Shown piece by piece: positions 35,054 to 44,273 of a DNA stretch of 64,000 bases. Location of the stretch: the NCBI GenBank assembly GCA_037200985.1, contig JBBCGJ010000001.1, positions 782,756-846,755 of the forward strand. Direction: 5' to 3'. Numbering within the stretch: the first letter of the stretch is position 1; every line of letters starts with the position of its first letter. The notes under the pieces are model-generated. The model was given only the letters and a program-made list of their open reading frames with translations. It made no database searches and was not told where the DNA came from. This DNA comes from Rhizomicrobium sp. GTDB taxonomy: Bacteria; Pseudomonadota; Alphaproteobacteria; Micropepsales; Micropepsaceae. A program made the translations under genes and the position numbers.

Positions 35054-35057
<4 letters not shown>
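34398..35057 (+). CDS. trpF: Phosphoribosylanthranilate isomerase
   Basis: A 219-residue TIM barrel of tryptophan synthesis. The catalytic Cys is in VKICGVTS at the start and the catalytic Asp in the LFDARPP segment. DFLQLHGGE and [12 protein letters not shown] (phosphate site) are present. ATG 34398 with AAGG upstream is preferred to 34356. Its stop overlaps the trpB start (ATGA), so translation is coupled. The anthranilate-side genes trpE/G/D/C are elsewhere. Confidence 0.96.
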
Positions 35058-36265
<1,208 letters not shown>

Positions 36266-36288
36266 GCACGAGCCGCCAGCACACTGTT

Positions 36289-36430
36289 TTTCATCCCCCG
36301 CTGTTGCGGGGGAGGGGGACCGCGAAGCGGTGGAGGGGGCCCGACTGGGCGATATCTCTCCGCACAGACCCCCTCCGCTTCGCTCGCGAAGGGCTCGCTC
36401 AGCACCTCCCCCGCAACAGCGGGGTAGGAA
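36289..36430. repeat. Dispersed repeat, family A copy 4 (between trpB and trpA)
   Basis: A 142-base copy (CATCCCCCGCTGTTGCGGGG, CCGCGAAGCGGTGG, then CACCTCCCCCGCAACAGCGG), filling most of the 181-base gap between the two tryptophan synthase genes. It has strong hairpins and could reduce trpA relative to trpB expression, though trpA keeps a Shine-Dalgarno downstream. Confidence 0.85.
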
Positions 36431-36446
36431 AGCAGGGGCGCTTGCC

Positions 36447-37265
36447 ATGAGCCGCATCGCTGCCCGCTTCGCCGAGCTCAAGAAACAGAACCGTGCCGCC
36501 TTCGTGCCCTTCGTCACCGGCGGCGATCCGGATATCGACACGGCGTTCGATATCCTGTCGAAGCTCCCCGCCGCCGGCGCCGACGTCATCGAGCTCGGCA
36601 TCCCGTTCTCCGATCCGATGGCGGACGGGCCGATCAACCAGGCCTCCTATCTGCGCGCGCTGCATGCCGGCATGACGCTGCCCAAGCTGGTGGAACTGGT
36701 CCGCCGCTTCCGCAAGACCGACGACAAGACGCCCATCGTCCTGATGGGCGCCTACAATCCGATCCACGCCTACGGCACCGCGCGTTTCATGAAGGACGCC
36801 GCCGAGGCCGGAGTCGACGGCCTTCTCATCGTCGACGTGCCGGCGGAAGAGGACGAGGTCCTGCGCACCCCCGCCTCGGCGCACGGCATCGACATCGTGC
36901 GCTTCCTCAGCCCCACCACCGACGACACGCGGCTTCCCGCCGTGCTGGAAGACGCTACGGGCTATCTCTATTACGCCTCCATCGCCGGCATCACCGGCAC
37001 CCGAAGCTTCGCCGAAGACGAGGTCCGCGCCGCGCTGGCGCGCTTCCGGGCGAACACCGCCCTGCCGGTCGTCGTCGGCTTCGGAATCAAGACTCCGGAA
37101 CAGGCGGGCGTCATCGCGCGTTTCGCCGACGGGGCCGTGGTGGGATCCTCCATCGTCGGCCGGATCGAATCGCATGTCGCCAAGGGAACGAAACGTGCGG
37201 AATTGGTGGCCGATGTGGTCGAATTCTGCGCCGAGCTCGCGAAATCCGTGCATGCGGCGCGCTAG
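36447..37265 (+). CDS. trpA: Tryptophan synthase alpha chain
   Basis: A 272-residue TIM barrel that cleaves indole-3-glycerol phosphate. The catalytic Glu and Asp lie in VIELGIPFSDPMADGP (about 50-65), and the GITGTR loop and VVGFGIKTPEQA follow. ATG 36447 starts the conserved SRIAARFAELKKQNR; the frame upstream is repeat sequence. It pairs with trpB although separated from it. accD follows after 22 bases. Confidence 0.96.
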   Translation: MSRIAARFAELKKQNRAAFVPFVTGGDPDIDTAFDILSKLPAAGADVIELGIPFSDPMADGPINQASYLRALHAGMTLPKLVELVRRFRKTDDKTPIVLMGAYNPIHAYGTARFMKDAAEAGVDGLLIVDVPAEEDEVLRTPASAHGIDIVRFLSPTTDDTRLPAVLEDATGYLYYASIAGITGTRSFAEDEVRAALARFRANTALPVVVGFGIKTPEQAGVIARFADGAVVGSSIVGRIESHVAKGTKRAELVADVVEFCAELAKSVHAAR

Positions 37266-37287
37266 GCTTTTGTGCTAGGCTGAGTTC

Positions 37288-38250
37288 ATGAATTGGATCG
37301 CCAATTTCGTCCGTCCACGGATCAAAAGCCTGATGGGCGGCGGCGCCCGCGCTGAGACGCCGGAGAATCTGTGGAAGAAATGCCCGTCCTGCGGCGAGAT
37401 GATCTTCCACCGCGACCTCGCCGTGGCGCAGTTCGTCTGCCCGCAATGCGGCTTCCACATGCGCATCGGCCCGACCGAGCGCTTCACCGCGATCTTCGAT
37501 TCGGCGAGCTATGAGGAACTTCCCTATCCGGAGGTCCCGGTCGATCCGCTGAAGTTCCGCGGCGAGAAGCGCTACACCGACGAGATCAAGGCCTCGCGCG
37601 GCAAGACCTCCCGCAACGAGGCGTTGTCCGCCGCCAAGGGCACGCTCGAAGGTATGCCGGTCGTGGTCGCGGTGCAGCCCTTCGATTTCCTCGGCGGCTC
37701 GCTGTCGATGGGCGTGGGGGAGGGCCTCGTCCGCGCCATGGACGTCGCCGTTGCCGAGAAGCGGCCCTTCATCCTCTTCGTTTCGTCCGGCGGCGCCCGC
37801 ATGCAGGAGGGTATCCTCTCGCTGATGCAGATGCCGCGCGTCACCATCATGGTCGACCGCCTGCACGAGGCGGGGCTGCCCTATATCGTCGTCCTGACCG
37901 ATCCGACCTATGGCGGCGTCAGCGCCTCCTACGCCATGCTGGGCGACATCCAGATCGCCGAGCCCGGCGCGCAGATCGGCTTCGCCGGCCCGCGCGTCAT
38001 CGCCAACACGATCCGCGAGCGCCTGCCCGACGGCTTCCAGCGCGCCGAATACCTGCTGGAGCACGGCATGATCGACATGGTCGTGCCGCGCCACGATCTG
38101 CGGCCGACCCTTTCGAAGGTCGCCCATCTGATGATGAAGCGCGCCCGTCCGCGCGCCCGCCCCGTCGTGGTGCCGCCCGTCGTCACCGCCACCGCGACGC
38201 GCGTCATCCCGCAAGCCGCGCCGGCTGCCGGCTCGACCGCCGCGGAATGA
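37288..38250 (+). CDS. accD: Acetyl-CoA carboxylase carboxyltransferase beta subunit
   Basis: A 320-residue subunit of the carboxyltransferase that makes malonyl-CoA with AccA. The zinc ribbon is present ([11 protein letters not shown] and [10 protein letters not shown], two CxxC pairs, about residues 31-53), then the crotonase-fold core ([45 protein letters not shown]). The last 35 residues are Pro/Ala/Val-rich. Its stop overlaps folC, the usual accD-folC pairing of proteobacteria. Confidence 0.96.
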   Translation: MNWIANFVRPRIKSLMGGGARAETPENLWKKCPSCGEMIFHRDLAVAQFVCPQCGFHMRIGPTERFTAIFDSASYEELPYPEVPVDPLKFRGEKRYTDEIKASRGKTSRNEALSAAKGTLEGMPVVVAVQPFDFLGGSLSMGVGEGLVRAMDVAVAEKRPFILFVSSGGARMQEGILSLMQMPRVTIMVDRLHEAGLPYIVVLTDPTYGGVSASYAMLGDIQIAEPGAQIGFAGPRVIANTIRERLPDGFQRAEYLLEHGMIDMVVPRHDLRPTLSKVAHLMMKRARPRARPVVVPPVVTATATRVIPQAAPAAGSTAAE

Positions 38251-39578
38251 GCGTCCAGAACGACGCCGCCGATTTCCGCAGCACCGCCGTCCTCGAGCGC
38301 CTGCTGGATCTGCACCCGAAGAAGATCGATCTCGCGCTGGACCGCATCCTGCGTCTGCTGCACGATCTCGGCGATCCGCATCTGAAGATGCCGCCGACCA
38401 TCCATGTCGCGGGCACCAACGGCAAGGGCTCGGTCTGCGCCTTCTCCCGCGCCATGCTGGAGGCCCAGGGCCTCAAGGTCCACATGCACACCTCGCCCCA
38501 TCTGGTGCGCTTCCACGAGCGCATCCGCATCGCGGGCAGCCTGATCTCGGAAGACGAACTCGTCGCCACGCTGGAAGAGTGCGAGCGCGTCAATGCCGGA
38601 AGGCCGATCACCTATTTCGAGATCACCGACGCGGCGATGTTCCTCGCGTTCTCGCGCCATCCCGCCGACGCGCTGGTGCTGGAGGTGGGCCTCGGCGGAA
38701 AGTTCGACGCCACCAATGTGATCGACAAGCCGGCGATGACGGCGATCCAGCCCATCGGGCTCGACCATCAGGATTTCCTCGGCTCCGACATCCGCCAGAT
38801 CGCCGCCGAGAAGGCCGGCATCATCAAGCCCGGCGTGCCCCTGATCGTCGGCCCGCAGGAGGATGCGCCGCGCGACGTGATCCTGCAGCGCGCCGACCGG
38901 CTGAGCGCGCCGGCCTATGTCTTCGGCCAGGATTTCTCCGCCCATCAGGAGCATGGCCGCATGGTCTATCAGGACGAGCACGGCCTGCTCGACCTGCCGC
39001 TGCCAAAGCTCATCGGCCGCCACCAGATCGAGAATGCCGCCGTCGCCATCGCGGCGCTGCGCCATGCGAACCGCGGCTGGGGCACCGACTTTGGCGTCGA
39101 GACCGGCCTGCGCACCGTCGACTGGCCGGCGCGGCTGCAGCGTCTGACGCGCGGCCCCCTGGTCGACATGGCGCCGAAGGGCGCTGAGATTTGGCTGGAC
39201 GGCGGCCACAACCCGCATTGCGCCGCCGCCGTGTCGCGCGCCATCGCCGATCTGGAAGAAAGGTCGGAGCGGCCGCTCTATCTCATCTGCGGCATGCTGC
39301 GCACCAAGGATGCGATCGGTTTTCTCTCGGCCTATCGGGGCCTTGCCCGTCACGTCGTGACGGTGAACATCCCCGGCGAAGCCGCCAGCCTCGGCGCCGG
39401 CGCGCTCTACGACATGGCCCGCCATGCCGGCCTCGACGCACAGCCCGCCGAGGATCTGGAAGACGCGATGCTTCAGTTACAGGCCTGGTCGCGCGCCCAT
39501 CCGAAAGAGCCGCCGCCCCGCATCCTGATCTGCGGCTCGCTCTACCTGGCGGGCCAGGTGCTGGTGGAGAATAGCTGA
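38247..39578 (+). CDS. folC: Bifunctional folylpolyglutamate / dihydrofolate synthase
   Basis: A 443-residue Mur-ligase-fold enzyme adding glutamate to (dihydro)folates. The P-loop is [14 protein letters not shown] (about 53-66). [31 protein letters not shown] and [10 protein letters not shown] follow, with the C-terminal LDGGHNPH motif. The ATG overlaps the accD stop (ATGA). A family B repeat lies downstream and may end transcription. Confidence 0.95.
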   Translation: MSVQNDAADFRSTAVLERLLDLHPKKIDLALDRILRLLHDLGDPHLKMPPTIHVAGTNGKGSVCAFSRAMLEAQGLKVHMHTSPHLVRFHERIRIAGSLISEDELVATLEECERVNAGRPITYFEITDAAMFLAFSRHPADALVLEVGLGGKFDATNVIDKPAMTAIQPIGLDHQDFLGSDIRQIAAEKAGIIKPGVPLIVGPQEDAPRDVILQRADRLSAPAYVFGQDFSAHQEHGRMVYQDEHGLLDLPLPKLIGRHQIENAAVAIAALRHANRGWGTDFGVETGLRTVDWPARLQRLTRGPLVDMAPKGAEIWLDGGHNPHCAAAVSRAIADLEERSERPLYLICGMLRTKDAIGFLSAYRGLARHVVTVNIPGEAASLGAGALYDMARHAGLDAQPAEDLEDAMLQLQAWSRAHPKEPPPRILICGSLYLAGQVLVENS

Positions 39579-39616
39579 TGGCGCGGAGCGCGACCATCTC
39601 TGTTTGAATCCCTTCT

Positions 39617-39691
39617 GTCATGCCCGCGCAGGCGAGCATCCAGCGACTGGGCGATCAGCGGGGTCTGGATTCCCGCCTGCGCGGGAATGAC
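39617..39691. repeat. Dispersed palindromic repeat, family B copy 2
   Basis: A 75-base near-copy of the element at 4552-4625, starting GTCATGCCCGCGCAGGCGAG and ending GCGCGGGAATGAC, followed by AATCTGGAATCGG. The copies differ at only a few positions, mostly at the centre. It lies between folC and a minus-strand lipoprotein, a convergent spot where it may terminate both. Confidence 0.85.
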
Positions 39692-39732
39692 AATCTGGAA
39701 TCGGTTTGACAAAGACTCTTGCGTCGCGAAGT

Positions 39733-40098
39733 TCACTGCACCGATTGCGCCATGCAGTCGCGATACGTATCGCTCTGCATCTTCGCCTGGTCGGCCGGCG
39801 AGGCGCCGAGCTGCCTGGCATCGTCGGCGCGATTGGCCGCCAGCGCATGGCAGCGGGCGTCGTAGTCGACCGGCGGCGGCGGGGCCGGCGGTGCGGTCTG
39901 CGGCTCGCTCTGCGATTGCTGCGGCGCCGGCCGCTCGACATGCGGCTTCGGCTTGGGCGGACGCACGGGCTCGGGCTTGGGAGCCGGCACGGCCGGCGCG
40001 CTCGGAGCGGGCGCGACCGGCGGCGGCGAGAGTTCCTGCCGCACCCAGGTGCAGCCGCTCAAGAGCAGCGCAACGGCGACTATGGCAACGAAACGCAT
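39733..40098 (-). CDS. Proline-rich lipoprotein
   Basis: A 121-residue putative lipoprotein: FVAIVAVALLLSGC gives a lipobox (LLSGC, Cys about 16). A Pro/Ala/Lys-rich linker spans about residues 25-75, as in periplasm-spanning proteins. A short C-terminal domain (YDARCHALAANRADDARQLG, SDTYRDCMAQ) follows, with two Cys that may pair. The family is not recognised. A similar Cys...Cys tail occurs in the small lipoprotein at 23564. Confidence 0.7.
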   Translation of the reverse strand: MRFVAIVAVALLLSGCTWVRQELSPPPVAPAPSAPAVPAPKPEPVRPPKPKPHVERPAPQQSQSEPQTAPPAPPPPVDYDARCHALAANRADDARQLGASPADQAKMQSDTYRDCMAQSVQ

Positions 40099-40152
40099 GC
40101 GTCGGACCCGGCTTGATACCGGCCGACCTATAGCACGCGCCGCGCCGGAGCC

Positions 40153-40392
40153 TTAACCGTCCAAAGGTTCGTTGTTGAATTTCACGCAATCGTACTCCAT
40201 CGCGCCATGGTCCGGAGGCCGCGCCGCCATGCAGGCGTCCTTCGTCTCATAGGCGCCGCGATAGAGCGCGTTCTGCTTGATGGGCGTGTTCAAGACGATG
40301 TACCAGCCGGGTCCGTGCCATCCGGCACCGACGGCCAGCGCCGCGGTCGTCGCCGCGAGCGTGGCGACGACCGACAGAAACAGCAGGCGCAT
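40153..40392 (-). CDS. Small exported protein of unknown function
   Basis: A 79-residue protein with a signal peptide (LLFLSVVATLAATTAALAV, cleaved near residue 22). The short mature part contains GWYIVLNTPIKQNALY, TKDACMAARPPDHGAMEYDC with two cysteines, and a polar end. I do not recognise the family. It stands alone between the lipoprotein and trxA, all on the minus strand, and resembles other short Cys-pair exported proteins in this window. Confidence 0.65.
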   Translation of the reverse strand: MRLLFLSVVATLAATTAALAVGAGWHGPGWYIVLNTPIKQNALYRGAYETKDACMAARPPDHGAMEYDCVKFNNEPLDG

Positions 40393-40466
40393 GTGAGAAT
40401 CCCCCTCGACGCGATCCCGTTCTAACGGAAAACGGCGCCGATTCCGTCACCGGAAAAAGGGGAGGG

Positions 40467-40790
40467 TCAGACCGAGGATTCGATCCATTCCTTGATCTTG
40501 TTCTTCGGCAGGGCGCCCACCTTGGTGGCCGCGACCTGGCCCTGGGCGAAGATCATCATGGTCGGGATGCCGCGCACGCCGTATTTCTGCGGCACATGGG
40601 GGTTCTCGTCGATGTTGATCTTGGCGATGGTCACCTTGCCGCTCATCTCGCCCGCCAGTTCCTCCAGCGCCGGCGCGATCATGCGGCAGGGCCCGCACCA
40701 TTCCGCCCAGAAATCCACGACGACCGGCGTCTTGGAGTTGAGCACGTCGTTCTGGAAGGATGCGTCGGAGACTTTGATGGGTGCGGCCAT
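40467..40790 (-). CDS. trxA: Thioredoxin
   Basis: A 107-residue thioredoxin with the redox site WCGPC (Cys32, Cys35), FWAEWCGPCRMIAPALEELA, the cis-Pro loop VRGIPTMMIF, and the length of TrxA. ATG 40790 with AAGGACAC upstream was chosen over 40820. It reduces disulfides in the cytoplasm with thioredoxin reductase. It follows addA by 33 bases on the same strand, as in many alphaproteobacteria. Confidence 0.95.
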   Translation of the reverse strand: MAAPIKVSDASFQNDVLNSKTPVVVDFWAEWCGPCRMIAPALEELAGEMSGKVTIAKINIDENPHVPQKYGVRGIPTMMIFAQGQVAATKVGALPKNKIKEWIESSV

Positions 40791-40823
40791 GGCTTGTGTC
40801 CTTGAGATAGCTGGCTGCAATAC

Positions 40824-43800
40824 TTAGGAACGCTGCCCCAAGGGGTCAAGGCGCGCCTTGATCAGGGTCATTTCCGCGTCCAACAAGCCATTGGACAGCG
40901 CCATGAGTGTGGGACCTTCCGTCCAGACCAGCCCGCACACGATTCGCCGTCCCGGGAATATCCTTTCCGCTGCGGCGCGGTAGAGCGCCATTTGCGTCCG
41001 ATAGAGCGGCGCGACGTCGTCCTCCCGTGTCGGCGGCGGCCGGTTGGTCTTGAAGTCGACGATGAGGACACTGTCATCGGTGATCGCCAGCCGGTCGATC
41101 CGGCCGTTGACGCGCGCGGCCTGTCCGAGTTCCGGCAGATCCGCGACGATGGAAACTTCGGCGCGGCTCCCCTCCGCGAAGGCCGCGGCGAAGGCGGGAT
41201 CGTCCAGCACGCGCAACGTCTCGTCCACCAGCGCCTCGGCTTCGTCGTCCGGCCGGTTTCGCAGGCGGAGGTATTGCCGCGCCCGGGCCGCGCGCTCGTC
41301 TTTCGCCACCTCCGGCAGATGCGTTAGCAGGGCATGCACCAGAAGTCCCCGGCGGAACCGCTGGTTGTCCGCCAGCGGCGAGAGCGTCGCCGGCTCGTCC
41401 ATGCCCGCCGCGTCGAACGGTCGGACCAGCCGGGGCGCCGGCGCATCGCGCGGCGCAGGCGCGATCAGCCAGCCCGGCGCCGCCGTCACGGGCGTCGCGG
41501 CCGGCGCCGCGCCCGCCGCCGAGACCTCTTCCGCCTCGCCGACCAGGTGCAACGTCTCGCCGCCGCGCGTCAGCTTCACGCCGATGTCCTCGGCGGCGCG
41601 CTTTGCGAGCGTGTACCACGAGCCGTCCTTGACCCCGCGCTTGCCCTCGAAGCCGCAGACCACCAGCCGGTCGCGCGCCCGCGTCAGCGCGACGTAAAGC
41701 AGCCTGCGATGCTCCTCCAGCATGCGCGCCTTGGCCGCCGCCTTGGCCTCCAGCACGGCGCGGGGCGCCTGCGCGTCCGCGACCGGATAAAGCACGCCGT
41801 CATCCGTATAGAGAAGATTGCCCCGGTCATTGGCGAGCGAAGGAATGCCGGTCGTGTCCGGCAGGATGACGATATCGGCTTCGAGCCCCTTGGCGCCGTG
41901 CACCGTCATGACGCGGACCTCGTCGCGGGCGCGTTCCATGTCGCGCTTGATCTCGGCGCCGCCGCGTTCGATCCAGTGCAGGAAGCCCTCCAGCGAAGGC
42001 GCGTTCGCCGCTTCATAGGCGAAGGACAGCGACAGGAATTCGTCGATCGCATCGTTGGCTTCGTGGCCGAGCCGCTTCAGCAGCCGCTTGCGCATCCCGC
42101 GCGGCCCCAGCGCGTGGGCGTAGAATTCGTAAGGCGGCGCGAAATCGGCGCGCCCCCGCATCTCGGCGAGGAAATCGTGCGCTTCGCGGAACACGTCGTG
42201 CTCGTCCTGCCGCCTTTGCAATGTGCTCCACAATGAGCCCTTGCGGTCGTAGCTGAGCGCGAACAGCGCCTCCTCGCTCACCCGGCACAGCGGCGAGCGC
42301 AGCACCGTCGCCAGCGTGTAATCGTCCTGCGGCAGAAGGACGAAGCGGCCGAGCGCGATCAGGTCCATCACCGCGATCTGCTCGGTCAGCACGATGCGGT
42401 CGGCGCCGGCCACCGGAACGCCGCGCAGTTTCAGCTCGCGGATTACCGCGCTGCCGAACGGCTCGCGCCGCGGCAGCAGGATCATGATATCGCCGGCGCG
42501 CACCGCGGCCTTGTGGCCCGGCAGTTTGGCGCGCCCGACCCATTGGCGGATCTGCTCCGCCACCCGCCGCGCCAGTTGCGCGACCGGGCTCGCCTCGCCG
42601 ACATAGTCGACCGGCGGCAATTCATAGGGATCGGTCTCCTCGGCATCGGCCGGCTTGATCGTGTCCCACAATTCGACGCGCCCACGGTCTTCGCGCAGGT
42701 GCCGGTGCTCGATCGCTCCGCCGCCCGAGGTCAGCCCGGCCCGCGCGTCCTCCGGCTGGAACACGGTGTCCACGAATTGCAGCACCTCGCGCACCGAGCG
42801 GCGCGACACCACCAGCGGCTGGTCGACGAAGCCGCGCTCGGCCGCCGCGGCGGCCTCGCCGAAGGCGCGGCGATGCACGTCGAACTGCGCCGGATCGGCG
42901 CCCTGGAAGGAGAAGATCGACTGCTTCTCGTCGCCCACCGCGAAGATGGTGCGCGTCGCCGGCTGCTTATCTTCGCCGCGCCGGCGCGGCGCCGCGTCGG
43001 GCGCGAAGAACTCCGCCGTCAGCGCCCGCACGATGCGCCACTGTTCCGGGCTGGTATCCTGCGCCTCGTCGATCAGCACATGGTCGATGCCGCCGTCGAG
43101 CTTGTAGAGCACCCAGGACGCCGCCTCGCGCTCTTCGAGCAATTGCCGCGTCTTGACGATGAGGTCGTCATAGTCGAGCGCCCCGCGCGCCTCCTTGGCG
43201 CGGACATATTCCGAGCGCACCGCATCGGCGATGGTCAGCGCCGCCTCGGTCAGCGCCGCCGCATGCGCCGCGCGCCGCCGTTCCTCCACCGCCAGCAGAT
43301 CGGCCTGCAGCCGGTCCACGACCGCGCGCAGCTCCGGCCTAGTGGCGGAGTGCCGCTTGGTGACCGGCTCCTTGCGCGGCTCGCCCGCCTGGGTCAGCCA
43401 CAGCCCGCGATAGGCCTCGTACATGGCGGCGCCCGGCGCCGTGTCCAGCGCGGCGAGCAGCGCGGCGGCGCGCTCGCCATCGGTCTTCGATCCCGCCGCC
43501 ATCCACGCCGCGATGGAGCGCAGGTCTTCCGCAAGCTCCAGCAGCTCTTCGCAGAAGCCGCGGCAGATCGCGTCCGGTCCCTCGTCACCCGCGCCATGCG
43601 CCCGGCGTACCGCGGCGCCGACATCCTTGGTTCCCAGCGTCTCGAAGAAGCGGTCGAGCTTGCGCTTGTCGGCGCCCAGCGCCGCATCGAGGATCGCGTT
43701 CAGTGTCGCCTCGCTCGTCTGCGTCAGCAGGAAGGCCAGCGCCGAGGCTCGCGCCGCGTCGCCGCTGCCCGATCGCTCCAGGACGCGCATGCGCGCCTGC

Positions 43801-44273
43801 GCGATCAGCTCGCGGGCCGTCTGCTCGTCCAGCACGTCGAACGACGCCGGCACGCCGGCCTCGAGCGGAAAGCGCGACAGAAGGTTCTGGCAGAACGCGT
43901 GGATGGTCAGGATCTTCAGCCCGCCCGGCGTCTCCAGCGCCTTGGCGAAAAGCTGCCGCGCCCGCCGCATGTCTTCCGGCCCGCCAAGCCCCGCGCCGAT
44001 CGCAGCGATGCGCCGCTCCAACTCCTTGTTCGGCAGCATCGACCATTCGCCGAGCTGCTTGAACAGCCGCCCCTGCATCTCCGCCGCCGCCGCCTTGGTG
44101 AAGGTCAGGCACAGGATGCGCTCCGGATCGGTCCGCGCCAGCAGAAGCCGCGTCACGCGATTGGCGAGCGTGTGCGTCTTGCCGGCGCCGGCATTGGCCG
44201 CGACCCAGGCCGAATGCGCCGGATCGGCCGCGACGACCGACGGGTCCGTCTCGATATCGCTGGCCCCGCTCAT
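40824..44273 (-). CDS. addA: Double-strand break repair helicase-nuclease AddA
   Basis: A 1149-residue UvrD-family helicase/nuclease subunit of the AddAB complex, which processes double-strand ends for RecA. Walker A is ANAGAGKTHTLANRV at about residues 23-37. Helicase motifs follow (YDDLIVKTRQLL, DHVLIDEAQDTSPEQW, FAVGDEKQSIFSFQGADP, VMTVHGAKGLEADIVILPD, LLYVALTRARDRLVVCG). The C-terminal nuclease motif VLIVDFKTNRPP is present. ATG 44273 has GGAGGA and overlaps the addB stop. The length is normal for the alphaproteobacterial form. Confidence 0.95.
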   Translation of the reverse strand: MSGASDIETDPSVVAADPAHSAWVAANAGAGKTHTLANRVTRLLLARTDPERILCLTFTKAAAAEMQGRLFKQLGEWSMLPNKELERRIAAIGAGLGGPEDMRRARQLFAKALETPGGLKILTIHAFCQNLLSRFPLEAGVPASFDVLDEQTARELIAQARMRVLERSGSGDAARASALAFLLTQTSEATLNAILDAALGADKRKLDRFFETLGTKDVGAAVRRAHGAGDEGPDAICRGFCEELLELAEDLRSIAAWMAAGSKTDGERAAALLAALDTAPGAAMYEAYRGLWLTQAGEPRKEPVTKRHSATRPELRAVVDRLQADLLAVEERRRAAHAAALTEAALTIADAVRSEYVRAKEARGALDYDDLIVKTRQLLEEREAASWVLYKLDGGIDHVLIDEAQDTSPEQWRIVRALTAEFFAPDAAPRRRGEDKQPATRTIFAVGDEKQSIFSFQGADPAQFDVHRRAFGEAAAAAERGFVDQPLVVSRRSVREVLQFVDTVFQPEDARAGLTSGGGAIEHRHLREDRGRVELWDTIKPADAEETDPYELPPVDYVGEASPVAQLARRVAEQIRQWVGRAKLPGHKAAVRAGDIMILLPRREPFGSAVIRELKLRGVPVAGADRIVLTEQIAVMDLIALGRFVLLPQDDYTLATVLRSPLCRVSEEALFALSYDRKGSLWSTLQRRQDEHDVFREAHDFLAEMRGRADFAPPYEFYAHALGPRGMRKRLLKRLGHEANDAIDEFLSLSFAYEAANAPSLEGFLHWIERGGAEIKRDMERARDEVRVMTVHGAKGLEADIVILPDTTGIPSLANDRGNLLYTDDGVLYPVADAQAPRAVLEAKAAAKARMLEEHRRLLYVALTRARDRLVVCGFEGKRGVKDGSWYTLAKRAAEDIGVKLTRGGETLHLVGEAEEVSAAGAAPAATPVTAAPGWLIAPAPRDAPAPRLVRPFDAAGMDEPATLSPLADNQRFRRGLLVHALLTHLPEVAKDERAARARQYLRLRNRPDDEAEALVDETLRVLDDPAFAAAFAEGSRAEVSIVADLPELGQAARVNGRIDRLAITDDSVLIVDFKTNRPPPTREDDVAPLYRTQMALYRAAAERIFPGRRIVCGLVWTEGPTLMALSNGLLDAEMTLIKARLDPLGQRS

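Noticed and set aside
36266-36446. A tryptophan attenuator between trpB and trpA
   Set aside because: The gap is explained by a dispersed repeat and has no leader peptide with Trp codons.
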